Source: T3Sed10-241 sp036751905
GTDB taxonomy: Bacteria > Bacteroidota > Bacteroidia > Flavobacteriales_D > Cryomorphaceae
Reading direction: 5' to 3'
NCBI GenBank assembly: GCA_036751905.1
Contig: DAIOTP010000077.1
Coordinates: 1 to 16,988 of the forward strand
Length of the DNA: 16,988 bases
How positions within the stretch are numbered: the first letter of the stretch is position 1; every line of letters begins with the position of its first letter. Made by a program: the position numbers and the translations under genes. Below, in pieces: positions 6,449 to 14,768 of this stretch. The notes beneath the pieces were generated by a model. It did no database searches, was not told the origin of the DNA, and saw nothing but the letters and a program-made list of their open reading frames with translations.

Positions 6449-9400
6449 ATGGCCAACAACAAACAATACTGGGTAGGTCTCGAGGAACTACATAATACAC
6501 CCGAATTTGCGGAAGCAGTTTCCAATGAATTTGCTCCTGAAAAATCTGTGGACCAATTTTTGTCCGAAGCAGGCGATAATGACAATGGCACCAGCCGCCG
6601 CGACTTTTTGAAATTTCTGGGATTTGGAGTTACCGCGGCTACCATCGCAGCCTGCGAAACGCCGGTGATCAAATCCATCCCTTACGCCAATAAACCGGAG
6701 GAGATCACTCCAGGAATCCCGAACTACTACGCATCAACCTATTACGATGGGCATGACTATGCCAACGTGCTGGTGAAAACGCGTGAGGGAAGGCCGATTT
6801 TCATCAAGCCGAACAAAAACTCAGCTTTTGGACTCAATGCGCGTGTGAACTCTTCCGTGTTGCCATTGTATGACAGCACAAGGCTCAGAGGCCCTCTTGC
6901 CGACAAGCAGCCTATATCATGGGGTGAGTTGGACGCAGCCGTAACCGATGGCCTGAGAAAGGCTGTTGATGGTGGCAAAGATGTGGTTCTCCTCACCAAT
7001 ACCATCATAAGTCCATCGACCATGGAGGTAATACAACGCTTCAGGGCCAAGTATGGTGATGACAAGATGAAAGTGGTGACGTATGATGCGTATTCACATT
7101 ATGGCATGCGTATAGCCAATGAGCGCACTTTTGGCAAAGCAATTTTGCCTGACTATGACTTTAGCAAGGCAAAAGTTATTGTAAGTGTGGCCGCTGATTT
7201 TCTAAACAATTGGATGCTCAACGGGCAGAATGAGTCACAATACGTACAAACGCGCAAGCCCGACGGACCTTGGATGAGCCGCCACTTCCAGTTTGAGGGC
7301 AATTTGTCATTGACTGGTTCCAATGCCGATGTGCGCGCTGGTATCAAGCCAAGCGAAGAGGGCCGTGTACTGCTCGCCCTCTACAATGAAGTAAGTGGTG
7401 CAGGACTCAATGTGCAAACTGATGGTTTGCCCATGGATGTGATCCAAAGTGCTGCTAAAGAACTTAAAGCCAACCGCGGCCAATCCATTGTCATAGCAGG
7501 TTGTAATGACCCCGATGTTCAGGTGATCGCCAATGCGATCAATCAAAGCCTTGGCAATTACGGAGCTACCATTTCAACCGATGTAGAGCTGTTTATTAAA
7601 AATGGCCGTGATAGTGAAATGGTGCAGCTTATTGCTGATATGGCCGCCGGAAGAGTAGGAGCGCTTTTGATGTACGACGTAAATCCTGTTTATACCTTCC
7701 CTGGTGCCAATGCATTCAAATCGGGTATGGAAAAAGTTGGACTCACGCTTTCATTTGCCTCATGGCAGGATGAAACAGCATCACTTTGCAAATACGTTGC
7801 ACCGAATCACCATTACCTTGAATCGTGGAACGATTTTTACCCTAAAACAGGGCAGTACGCGCTTGCGCAGCCCACCATCAGCCCGCTTTACGATACCCGA
7901 CAGGCACAGGATAGCTTGCTGATTTGGTCGGGCGAAGAGCAAGGCTACCATGCATTCATGCAGGAGGTTTGGCAAAAATACGCGAGCCTTATGGGCGGCG
8001 GCGTACTTTTTGATGACTTTTGGTTCAATGCCCTCAGAACGGGTATCGTCCAGGTCAATGTAGCCCCAGGTCTTGGATTCGAATGGAATGGTAGTGCCCT
8101 CGCTGACGCTGCCAAAGCGGTTCAGTCAAAAGGATCTTCTACAGGCGATTTCGAAGTTGTACTGTATACCAAGGTGGGAATCGGTGACGGAACCCAGCCT
8201 GTGAATCCATGGCTGCAAGAATTGCCCGATCCAATTTCCAAAATTACCTGGGACAATTACATTGCAATGAATCCTGCCGATGCCGAGCAGTTTGGCTTCA
8301 ATCTGCATTACGGACAGGAACTTCCCGCATCGCTGGCAAAACTCACGGTGGGTGAGCAGACCATAGAATTGCCCGTCATTGCCCAACCCGGGCAAAAAAG
8401 AGGAACCGTATCGGTAGCGCTGGGCTATGGCCGCGGCAGCAATCAGGAAGAAGTGGGCCGAGCGGCTTTCCGAACCATGCAGTACGGTGGTTTTGAACTC
8501 AATGAGAATGGCGAAAAAATCGCCATCGGCGTCAACGTATACCCCTTGGTTGCCATGCACAACGGTGCAATGGTGTACCACACTGCCGGCAACATCGAAT
8601 CTTCAGGTGGAACCTTTCCAATTGGTTCTACGCAAACCCAGCATACCATCATGGGGCGAACAAGTGTGCTAAAGGAAACTACCTACGCACAGTTTAAATC
8701 AGCCGACCCCAAAACATACAATCCCCCACACGTACTCGCTGTGCATGAAGACGGTAAGGTCATAGCCAAGCCGGTTGACGATATCGACCTATGGCGTGAT
8801 CATCCAGTGCAAGGTGTAGGCCACAGGTGGGGCATGTCTATTGACTTGACTACATGTACTGGTTGCAGCGCTTGCGTAACAGCATGCCACTCCGAAAATA
8901 ATGTGCCCGTTGTAGGCAAGGATGAAATACGCCGTGGGCGGGATATGCACTGGTTGCGCATTGACAGGTACTACTCGTCTGATATGGACATGGCCACAGG
9001 GATGAGTGAAGGCAAGAGTAAAATTGGTACTTACCGTGAAATGGAGGTGCCTACCTATGACAACCCGTCTACGGTACACATGCCCATGATGTGTCAGCAC
9101 TGCAATCACGCACCCTGCGAAACGGTGTGTCCAGTGGCAGCCACCACACACAGCAACGAAGGCTTGAACCAAATGACCTACAACCGTTGCATTGGTACAC
9201 GCTATTGCGCCAACAATTGTCCTTACAAAGTGCGCCGTTTCAACTGGTTTAACTACAAGGCTTACGCCAAATTTACTGAAGTGAACCCCGCACAGGATGA
9301 AATGTCGCGCATGGTACTGAATCCCGATGTGACCGTTCGGTCAAGGGGAGTCATGGAGAAATGCAGCCTTTGCGTAGGGCGTATTCAGGCCGGTAAGCTT

Positions 9401-9613
9401 GACGCCAAGATTAAAGGTAAGCCCGTTGAAGATGGAGCGATTCAAACCGCTTGCGCTGAGGCATGCCCTACCAACGCCATCATTTTTGGTGACCTGAATG
9501 ATGCGGCAAGCCAAGTGCGAAAAGAGCACAATGACAAGCGGGCCTATTATGCCCTCGAAGATGTGGGAGTGAAACCCAACATCAGTTATAAAGTCAAAGT
9601 GAGAAACGTTTAA
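6449..9613 (+). CDS. actB: ACIII subunit ActB, iron-sulphur subunit with molybdopterin-oxidoreductase-like domain
   Basis: ActB is the large periplasmic subunit of ACIII, a fusion of a CISM-type catalytic domain (no Mo cofactor in characterised ACIII) and a ferredoxin-like domain. In 1054 residues there is an N-terminal twin-arginine motif SRRDFLKFLGFG (R50-R51), followed by a lipobox-like TIAAC (C69), suggesting Tat export and lipid anchoring. The molybdopterin-oxidoreductase-like region covers about 90-780. The Fe-S domain (about 790-1010) has Cys clusters C803/806/809/813, C882/885/890/894, C914/920/924 and C972/975/1002/1006. That makes 15 cysteines: three complete quartets and one triplet. 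T917 sits where a fourth Cys would lie, which fits three 4Fe-4S clusters plus one 3Fe-4S as reported for R. marinus ACIII. It lies 21 bp from each neighbour in the operon. Confidence 0.96.
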   Translation: MANNKQYWVGLEELHNTPEFAEAVSNEFAPEKSVDQFLSEAGDNDNGTSRRDFLKFLGFGVTAATIAACETPVIKSIPYANKPEEITPGIPNYYASTYYDGHDYANVLVKTREGRPIFIKPNKNSAFGLNARVNSSVLPLYDSTRLRGPLADKQPISWGELDAAVTDGLRKAVDGGKDVVLLTNTIISPSTMEVIQRFRAKYGDDKMKVVTYDAYSHYGMRIANERTFGKAILPDYDFSKAKVIVSVAADFLNNWMLNGQNESQYVQTRKPDGPWMSRHFQFEGNLSLTGSNADVRAGIKPSEEGRVLLALYNEVSGAGLNVQTDGLPMDVIQSAAKELKANRGQSIVIAGCNDPDVQVIANAINQSLGNYGATISTDVELFIKNGRDSEMVQLIADMAAGRVGALLMYDVNPVYTFPGANAFKSGMEKVGLTLSFASWQDETASLCKYVAPNHHYLESWNDFYPKTGQYALAQPTISPLYDTRQAQDSLLIWSGEEQGYHAFMQEVWQKYASLMGGGVLFDDFWFNALRTGIVQVNVAPGLGFEWNGSALADAAKAVQSKGSSTGDFEVVLYTKVGIGDGTQPVNPWLQELPDPISKITWDNYIAMNPADAEQFGFNLHYGQELPASLAKLTVGEQTIELPVIAQPGQKRGTVSVALGYGRGSNQEEVGRAAFRTMQYGGFELNENGEKIAIGVNVYPLVAMHNGAMVYHTAGNIESSGGTFPIGSTQTQHTIMGRTSVLKETTYAQFKSADPKTYNPPHVLAVHEDGKVIAKPVDDIDLWRDHPVQGVGHRWGMSIDLTTCTGCSACVTACHSENNVPVVGKDEIRRGRDMHWLRIDRYYSSDMDMATGMSEGKSKIGTYREMEVPTYDNPSTVHMPMMCQHCNHAPCETVCPVAATTHSNEGLNQMTYNRCIGTRYCANNCPYKVRRFNWFNYKAYAKFTEVNPAQDEMSRMVLNPDVTVRSRGVMEKCSLCVGRIQAGKLDAKIKGKPVEDGAIQTACAEACPTNAIIFGDLNDAASQVRKEHNDKRAYYALEDVGVKPNISYKVKVRNV

Positions 9614-9634
9614 AAGTATTATAACCAGGTTATT

Positions 9635-11008
9635 ATGCATAAAGAAGCAGCGATTCGAGAACCCCTTATTCTGGGAAATAAAACATACCACGACATCACC
9701 AACGACGTGGTAGGTCCTATTGAGGGAAAGGCATCGAAAGCGTGGTACTTGCTCATTACCATAGCAGGTATCATTGCACTTTGGGGCTTGGGTTGTGTGG
9801 TTTATTTGATCTCCACCGGTATTGGTGTGTGGGGTTTGAATAAAACTGTAGGCTGGGCATGGGACATCACCAACTTCGTATGGTGGGTAGGTATAGGCCA
9901 TGCGGGCACATTGATTTCGGCGGTTCTTTTGCTGTTTCGCCAAAAGTGGCGCATGGCCATCAACCGTTCAGCTGAGGCCATGACGATCTTTGCCGTAATG
10001 ATGGCGGCACTGTTCCCCGGCATTCACATGGGCCGCATTTGGGTGGCTTACTGGGTACTTCCCTTGCCCAATACATTCGGCTCGCTTTGGGTCAACTTCA
10101 ACTCACCCCTTTTGTGGGACGTATTTGCGATTAGCACCTACTTTACTGTTTCATTGGTATTTTGGTATATAGGACTCATTCCTGACTTTGCCACGATCCG
10201 TGACCGCATGACAAATCCGCTTTCAAAAAAGATCTACGGTTTGTTGAGTTTTGGATGGTCTGGAAGGGCAAAGAATTGGACCCGCTTTGAAGAAGTCTCA
10301 CTGGTGCTCGCAGGTTTGGCTACTCCACTGGTTTTTTCCGTGCACTCGATTGTATCCTTCGACTTTGCCACCAGTGTAATTCCCGGTTGGCACACCACCA
10401 TTTTCCCTCCATACTTTGTATCCGGAGCTGTATTTTCAGGATTCGCTATGGTGTTGACGCTGCTGCTCATCATGAGGAAAGTGATGCACCTGGAAAGTTA
10501 CATCACAGTAAAGCACGTCGAGTATATGAACATCGTGATTATTGTAACGGGTTCCATCGTTGGTATAGCCTACATCACTGAGCTTTTTATTTCTTGGTAT
10601 AGTGGTGTTGAGTATGAATCATATGCATTCATCAACCGATTCAGCGGCCCATACATGTGGTCATACTGGGCTATGATGACTTGCAATGTGATCTCGCCAC
10701 AGCTATTTTGGTTTAAGAAAATACGCACAAACCTTACCGCGACGTTCATACTGTCCATCGTTGTGAATATAGGTATGTGGTTCGAGCGTTTTGTAATCAT
10801 CGTTACCTCCATTCACCGGGATTACGTGCCTTCGAGCTGGAGCATGTTTTACCCTACCTGGGTCGATGTGGGCATTTTTGTGGGAACCATCGGCATATTT
10901 TTCACCTTGTTTCTGATGTTCGCAAGGTTCTTCCCGGTACTTGCCCTTAATGAATTGAAAACCATCCTGAAAGTTTCAGGTGAGAAATACAAAAAAGAAG
11001 ACCACTAA
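9635..11008 (+). CDS. actC: ACIII subunit ActC, NrfD/PsrC-like membrane quinol-binding subunit
   Basis: ActC is an integral membrane protein that supplies the quinol-oxidising site of ACIII, next to the ActB clusters. The 457 residues contain about ten hydrophobic helices typical of the NrfD/PolysulfideR_D family, starting at about 36-60 and ending at about 412-435, with a basic C-terminal tail. Conserved-looking polar residues within or near helices include H131 (FPGIHMGRIW), D162 (SPLLWDVFAIS), H237, D243 and H253. Family studies place the quinol site near a His/Asp pair of this kind, but assigning individual residues here is inference. The stop codon TAA overlaps the actD ATG by one base (TAATG), so the two genes are probably translationally coupled. 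It is the paralogue of ActF, encoded three genes downstream. Confidence 0.95.
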   Translation: MHKEAAIREPLILGNKTYHDITNDVVGPIEGKASKAWYLLITIAGIIALWGLGCVVYLISTGIGVWGLNKTVGWAWDITNFVWWVGIGHAGTLISAVLLLFRQKWRMAINRSAEAMTIFAVMMAALFPGIHMGRIWVAYWVLPLPNTFGSLWVNFNSPLLWDVFAISTYFTVSLVFWYIGLIPDFATIRDRMTNPLSKKIYGLLSFGWSGRAKNWTRFEEVSLVLAGLATPLVFSVHSIVSFDFATSVIPGWHTTIFPPYFVSGAVFSGFAMVLTLLLIMRKVMHLESYITVKHVEYMNIVIIVTGSIVGIAYITELFISWYSGVEYESYAFINRFSGPYMWSYWAMMTCNVISPQLFWFKKIRTNLTATFILSIVVNIGMWFERFVIIVTSIHRDYVPSSWSMFYPTWVDVGIFVGTIGIFFTLFLMFARFFPVLALNELKTILKVSGEKYKKEDH

Positions 11009-11565
11009 TGGCCAAAGCTATTCAAGTCAATACAGTCGTTCACGCCATGTTCGATGACGACCACAAGCTATTGGATGCTGCAAAGAATCTGGTAGCAAAA
11101 GGTGTTCGGGTTAAGGATGTTTATTCCCCATTTCCCATCCACGGTCTTGATCCAATAATTGGTATCAAGCGCACCCGGATGGGTATTGTAGCCTTTATGT
11201 TTGGCTTTTTTGGCCTTTCCCTGGCACTTTTGGGCATGTGGTACTTCATGATTTATGACTGGCCTATGAACATCGGGGGTAAGCCAAGTTTCTCTTTGAT
11301 CGAAAACTTGCCAGCCTTCATACCCGTGACTTTTGAGTTTACAGTATTTTGTGCCGCGCATGGTATGGCAATCACCTATCTGCTGCGCAATGGAACACTA
11401 CCGGGTATGCCGGCAGTAAATCCTGACCCACGCACCACCGACGACAAATTCGTCATGGAAATCAATGATGCCGACAATCCCGGCCTTGACTTCGCCGAGC
11501 TTGGTGGAATGCTGAAAAGCGAGGGTGCCATAGAAATTAATCAAAAGAGCCTTTCATTGAAATGA
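11008..11565 (+). CDS. actD: ACIII subunit ActD (DUF3341 membrane protein)
   Basis: ActD is a structural subunit of ACIII with no cofactor. The 185-residue protein matches the DUF3341 pattern. It has a soluble N-terminal alpha/beta portion (about 8-50, including VKDVYSPFPIHGLD), then a transmembrane hairpin (about 58-82 and 101-126), then a soluble C-terminal tail with PGMPAVNPDPRTTDDKF. The VYSPFPIHG segment is characteristic of this family. The ATG at 11008 shares its A with the actC stop, and its own TGA overlaps the actE ATG by four bases (ATGA). Both overlaps fix the start and imply coupled translation and fixed subunit stoichiometry. Confidence 0.93.
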   Translation: MAKAIQVNTVVHAMFDDDHKLLDAAKNLVAKGVRVKDVYSPFPIHGLDPIIGIKRTRMGIVAFMFGFFGLSLALLGMWYFMIYDWPMNIGGKPSFSLIENLPAFIPVTFEFTVFCAAHGMAITYLLRNGTLPGMPAVNPDPRTTDDKFVMEINDADNPGLDFAELGGMLKSEGAIEINQKSLSLK

Positions 11566-12176
11566 GCAAATTGAGAAACATACATTTGATATCAGCAGCA
11601 GTACTGGCTTCAGGCTTTGTGCTGAGCAGTTGCGTGAGAGACGCCCAAAGTCCAGGTTATGAGTACACTCCAGATATGTACCGCAGCCCGGCTATCGAGG
11701 CCTACGTTGATTATGGAGAAGTGAGAGACACCATCCGCTTTGAAAAAATGCATCNNNNNNNNNNTCAGGTATCAGCGCGGAAGCCCGTACCCGGAACCAT
11801 TGCTTACACTGAAGTGGCTTTAAATGATATGCCATACACTGTGCCCAATACATTCGAAGGATATGAGTTGGCAGGGCAAACCGTAAAGTCGCCTCTGGGA
11901 TATGATGAAGCTGTGGTAGCGGCAGGAGCGAAGGTGTACAACAACTTTTGCACCCAGTGCCACGGCGTACAAGGCCAAGGTGACGGTGCCGTTGTTGTAA
12001 AAGGCAACCACCCGGCGCCACAGCCTTTTAATAAAGGATTGAAAGAACTTCCTGAAGGCAAGATGTTTCACACGCTTACTTATGGCAAAGGTGCGATGGG
12101 TTCACACGCATCACAGCTCACCAAAGAAGAGCGTTGGCAGGTTGTTGCTTACGTAAAAACCCTACAGCAGATATAG
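11562..12176 (+). CDS. actE: ACIII subunit ActE, monohaem cytochrome c lipoprotein (contains N gap)
   Basis: ActE is the membrane-anchored monohaem cytochrome c of ACIII. It has a signal peptide with a good lipobox (FVLSSC, lipid-modified C24). The segment PGYEYTPDMYRSPAIEAYVDYG, written here only to mark residues 31-52, is a typical ActE linker. The haem motif is C130-TQC-H134 with probable axial Met M179 in KGAMGSHASQL. Length is 204 residues as assembled. Ten unknown bases at 11755-11764 make residues 65-68 unreadable. The frame is open on both sides and stays in register, so this is an assembly gap and there is no sign of a disrupted gene. The ATG overlaps the actD stop (ATGA). The true length may differ if the gap size was estimated. 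Confidence 0.93.
   Translation: MSKLRNIHLISAAVLASGFVLSSCVRDAQSPGYEYTPDMYRSPAIEAYVDYGEVRDTIRFEKMHXXXXQVSARKPVPGTIAYTEVALNDMPYTVPNTFEGYELAGQTVKSPLGYDEAVVAAGAKVYNNFCTQCHGVQGQGDGAVVVKGNHPAPQPFNKGLKELPEGKMFHTLTYGKGAMGSHASQLTKEERWQVVAYVKTLQQI
11755..11764. other. Assembly gap of 10 Ns
   Basis: Exactly ten unknown bases interrupt actE between residue 64 and residue 69. The number may be a scaffolding placeholder or an estimate. Reading frame is preserved across it. Confidence 0.99.
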
Positions 12177-12221
12177 CACTGCATCCCAAAGAAACTCTAT
12201 CAACTGAAAACGACACCCACC

Positions 12222-13505
12222 ATGAACTTCGTATTCTCCAACAGGGCCAAACTCATCACCTACTTTCTTATGGCAGTGGGCTTGATAAGCCTTATAGCCG
12301 GCATCTTTACGGATAGCAGTGACCACCACGGCAGGCTATGGTCCAATATCTTGATCAATGGTTTCTATTTTATCGGCATTACGCTTGGAGCCCTCTTCTT
12401 TTATGCCCTCTCCTTTGCAACCGAAACCGGTTGGACTGTATTGTTGCGCAGGATACTTGAATCCATTTTTTCTTTCCTTCCCTGGGCAGCTGGTATCCTT
12501 GTTGTTGTATTCATAGGCTCCTCCCTGCACCTGAACCACATTTACCATTGGATGGATGAGGCCACTGTGTCGAAATATGTGGCAACCGAAACATTAGAGA
12601 GCGATCACCCGAAGTATTTCAAAACTGCCGAAGCAGCCGAAAAAGCCGAAGTAGATGTCGTACTCAATGAAGCACATTACGATAAAATCATAGCAGCCAA
12701 AACACCTTATCTGAACATACCTTTCTTTTGGATTCGAACACTCATTTACTTGGCCACATTCATATTCTTCGCCCGTTGGTTCCGCAAGCGTTCATTGGAC
12801 GAAGACAGAACGAACAGTCTCGAGTTACACTTTAAAGGATACCGGCGGGGTGCACTTTACCTCGTGCTGTTTGCGGTATTTAGCTCTACGCTCTCCTGGG
12901 ATTGGGTGATGTCAATTGATACCCACTGGTTCAGCACCCTTTTCGGATGGTATGTTTTTTCAGGAATGTGGGTTTCGGCCATGAATATCCTGGTTATTTT
13001 AACCCTTTATCTTGTGTCGAAAGGCTATTTGAAGGAAATCACTTCCAGCCACGTGCACGATGTGGGCAAATGGGTCTTTGCCCTGAGTTTTCTCTGGACA
13101 TACCTCTGGTTTTCTCAGTTTATGTTGATTTGGTATAGCAACATTCCTGAAGAGGTGACTTATTTCGTCACCCGGATTGATCATTATAATGTCCCATTTT
13201 TTGGAATGATGGCCATCAACTTTGCCGTACCTATGGTGTTATTGATGTCGAGAGATGCAAAGAGAAGTCCTAAATTTTTGATTTTCGTAGGCTCGATCAT
13301 ATTTATTGGACATTATATGGACGTGTATATGCTTATAACGCCAGGAGTGCTCTTCGAGCATTGGCATTTTGGTTGGTTGGAGATAGGCCTGTTGGTAGGT
13401 GTTACAGGATTATTTATCAATAGGGTATTGACAGCATTGGCCAAAGCACCGCTCCTTCCGCAAAATTCGCCATATTTGGACGAGAGCTTGCATCACAGTA
13501 TTTAA
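12222..13505 (+). CDS. actF: ACIII subunit ActF, second NrfD-like membrane subunit
   Basis: ActF is the second polytopic membrane subunit of ACIII, paralogous to ActC. It has 427 residues and about ten hydrophobic helices, the first at about 10-29 and the last at about 383-405. A polar loop at about 112-163 (Ala/Glu/Lys-rich, with TETLESDHPKYF and EAAEKAEVDV) separates helices 3 and 4 and is typical of Bacteroidota ActF. The characteristic stretch TLSWDWVMSIDTHWFSTLFG (224-243) is present. Charged and His residues in the membrane half (D227, D233, H235, H321, H364, D367) could form a proton path as proposed for the family; this is inference. It starts 45 bp after actE and ends 24 bp before coxB, inside the operon. 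Confidence 0.94.
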   Translation: MNFVFSNRAKLITYFLMAVGLISLIAGIFTDSSDHHGRLWSNILINGFYFIGITLGALFFYALSFATETGWTVLLRRILESIFSFLPWAAGILVVVFIGSSLHLNHIYHWMDEATVSKYVATETLESDHPKYFKTAEAAEKAEVDVVLNEAHYDKIIAAKTPYLNIPFFWIRTLIYLATFIFFARWFRKRSLDEDRTNSLELHFKGYRRGALYLVLFAVFSSTLSWDWVMSIDTHWFSTLFGWYVFSGMWVSAMNILVILTLYLVSKGYLKEITSSHVHDVGKWVFALSFLWTYLWFSQFMLIWYSNIPEEVTYFVTRIDHYNVPFFGMMAINFAVPMVLLMSRDAKRSPKFLIFVGSIIFIGHYMDVYMLITPGVLFEHWHFGWLEIGLLVGVTGLFINRVLTALAKAPLLPQNSPYLDESLHHSI

Positions 13506-13529
13506 AGCAGACAGCAAAAGAGAGAGCAA

Positions 13530-14756
13530 ATGGAAAAATTACTTATCGTACTCATATTGATACTGGTTGTGATCAGCATCGCGCAGATTGCAAAGATGTA
13601 TCAGGTCACATCCAAATTGTCCAACAAAAGAGAAGAAGACATTTCGCCGACTTCCAATCGCGTGAATGCGAATCTGCTTTTGTTCTTCATGATCGCGCTG
13701 TTTGTGACATTTATCTGGCAAGTGGTCGCCTTCAAAGATGCCCTGTTGCCGCCGCCAGCCTCTGAACATGGCGCGCTTACCGACAGGTTGTTTAACATCA
13801 ACTGGTTAATCTTAATCCCGGCCTTTTTCATCGTCAATTTTCTGCTATTCTTCTTTTCATGGAAGTACCGGTATGACAAAAATCGAAAAGCGCTGTACCT
13901 CGCACACAACAATACACTCGAAATGGTTTGGACGATCATCCCTTCCATAGTCCTTGTTTTTATCATCATCTACGGATTGTTGACATGGAACAATATCATG
14001 TCTGACTCATCCGAAGATGCTTTACATGTTGAGCTTTACAGCAAACAATTTGACTGGACCGCGCGTTATGCGGGCTCTGACGGTGTGATGGGAGAATCAA
14101 ATTTCACCTTGATATCTGCCTCCAATCCGCTGGGATTGATTACCACGCACACACTGAAGGAAAAAGTTGATGAATTGAATGAGGAGATAGAGCGTTTGGA
14201 AAGAAGATTGACAGAAGATATCATGCCAGACAGCCGTGCCAAGGAATTGCGTGATCGAATTGGAATGCGCACACGCCAAAGGGCAAGGGTGATCAACTAC
14301 AAAGACAGCGGTGTGAATTTCGCATCAGCGCTCGACGATAAGGTAGTGCGTGGTGAATTGTACATTCCGCTTGGAAGGGAAGTGAATTTTCAAATTCGCT
14401 CCAGAGACGTAATCCACAGTGCATATATGCCTCATTTCCGAGCACAAATGAATGCCGTTCCCGGAATGACCACGCAGTTCAAATTTGTCCCTACCATCAC
14501 TACGGCTGAAATGCGGCAACAATTGGACAATGAAGATTTCAATTACATCCTTTTGTGCAACAAGGTGTGCGGCAGTGCACACTACAATATGCAAATGGAT
14601 ATCATCGTAGTAAGTCCGGAAGAATACGAAACCTGGATCACAGAACAAAAGACTTTTGCGGCATCGCTTGGTATCGATGTAGAGAATTCTTACGCTGATG
14701 AGGCTGAGAGCAGTGAAGCAGAAAACGAGAAGAATAAAATAGCCCAAAAAAAGTAA
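13530..14756 (+). CDS. coxB: Cytochrome c oxidase subunit II (CuA subunit)
   Basis: CoxB receives electrons from c haems through CuA and passes them to subunit I. It is 408 residues long with four predicted transmembrane helices (about 3-22, 47-68, 89-112, 133-154); canonical subunit II has two. The CuA ligands are intact in the periplasmic cupredoxin domain: H296, C343, C347, H351 and M354 (CNKVCGSAHYNM). K345 stands where many families have Glu, whose backbone carbonyl is the ligand. E131 in LEMVWT matches the K-channel entry Glu of A-type oxidases. Between cupredoxin strands lies a charged helical insert (about 205-257, with KEKVDELNEEIERLERRL). There is no fused cytochrome c domain; the protein ends in an acidic then lysine-rich tail. 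It lies 12 bp before coxA. Confidence 0.96.
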   Translation: MEKLLIVLILILVVISIAQIAKMYQVTSKLSNKREEDISPTSNRVNANLLLFFMIALFVTFIWQVVAFKDALLPPPASEHGALTDRLFNINWLILIPAFFIVNFLLFFFSWKYRYDKNRKALYLAHNNTLEMVWTIIPSIVLVFIIIYGLLTWNNIMSDSSEDALHVELYSKQFDWTARYAGSDGVMGESNFTLISASNPLGLITTHTLKEKVDELNEEIERLERRLTEDIMPDSRAKELRDRIGMRTRQRARVINYKDSGVNFASALDDKVVRGELYIPLGREVNFQIRSRDVIHSAYMPHFRAQMNAVPGMTTQFKFVPTITTAEMRQQLDNEDFNYILLCNKVCGSAHYNMQMDIIVVSPEEYETWITEQKTFAASLGIDVENSYADEAESSEAENEKNKIAQKK

Positions 14757-14768
14757 CAGCACAACATT

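Noticed and set aside
9341..9943. Minus-strand open frame of 200 codons across the actB-actC junction
   Set aside because: It is antisense to conserved coding sequence in both genes, with no domain and no promoter.
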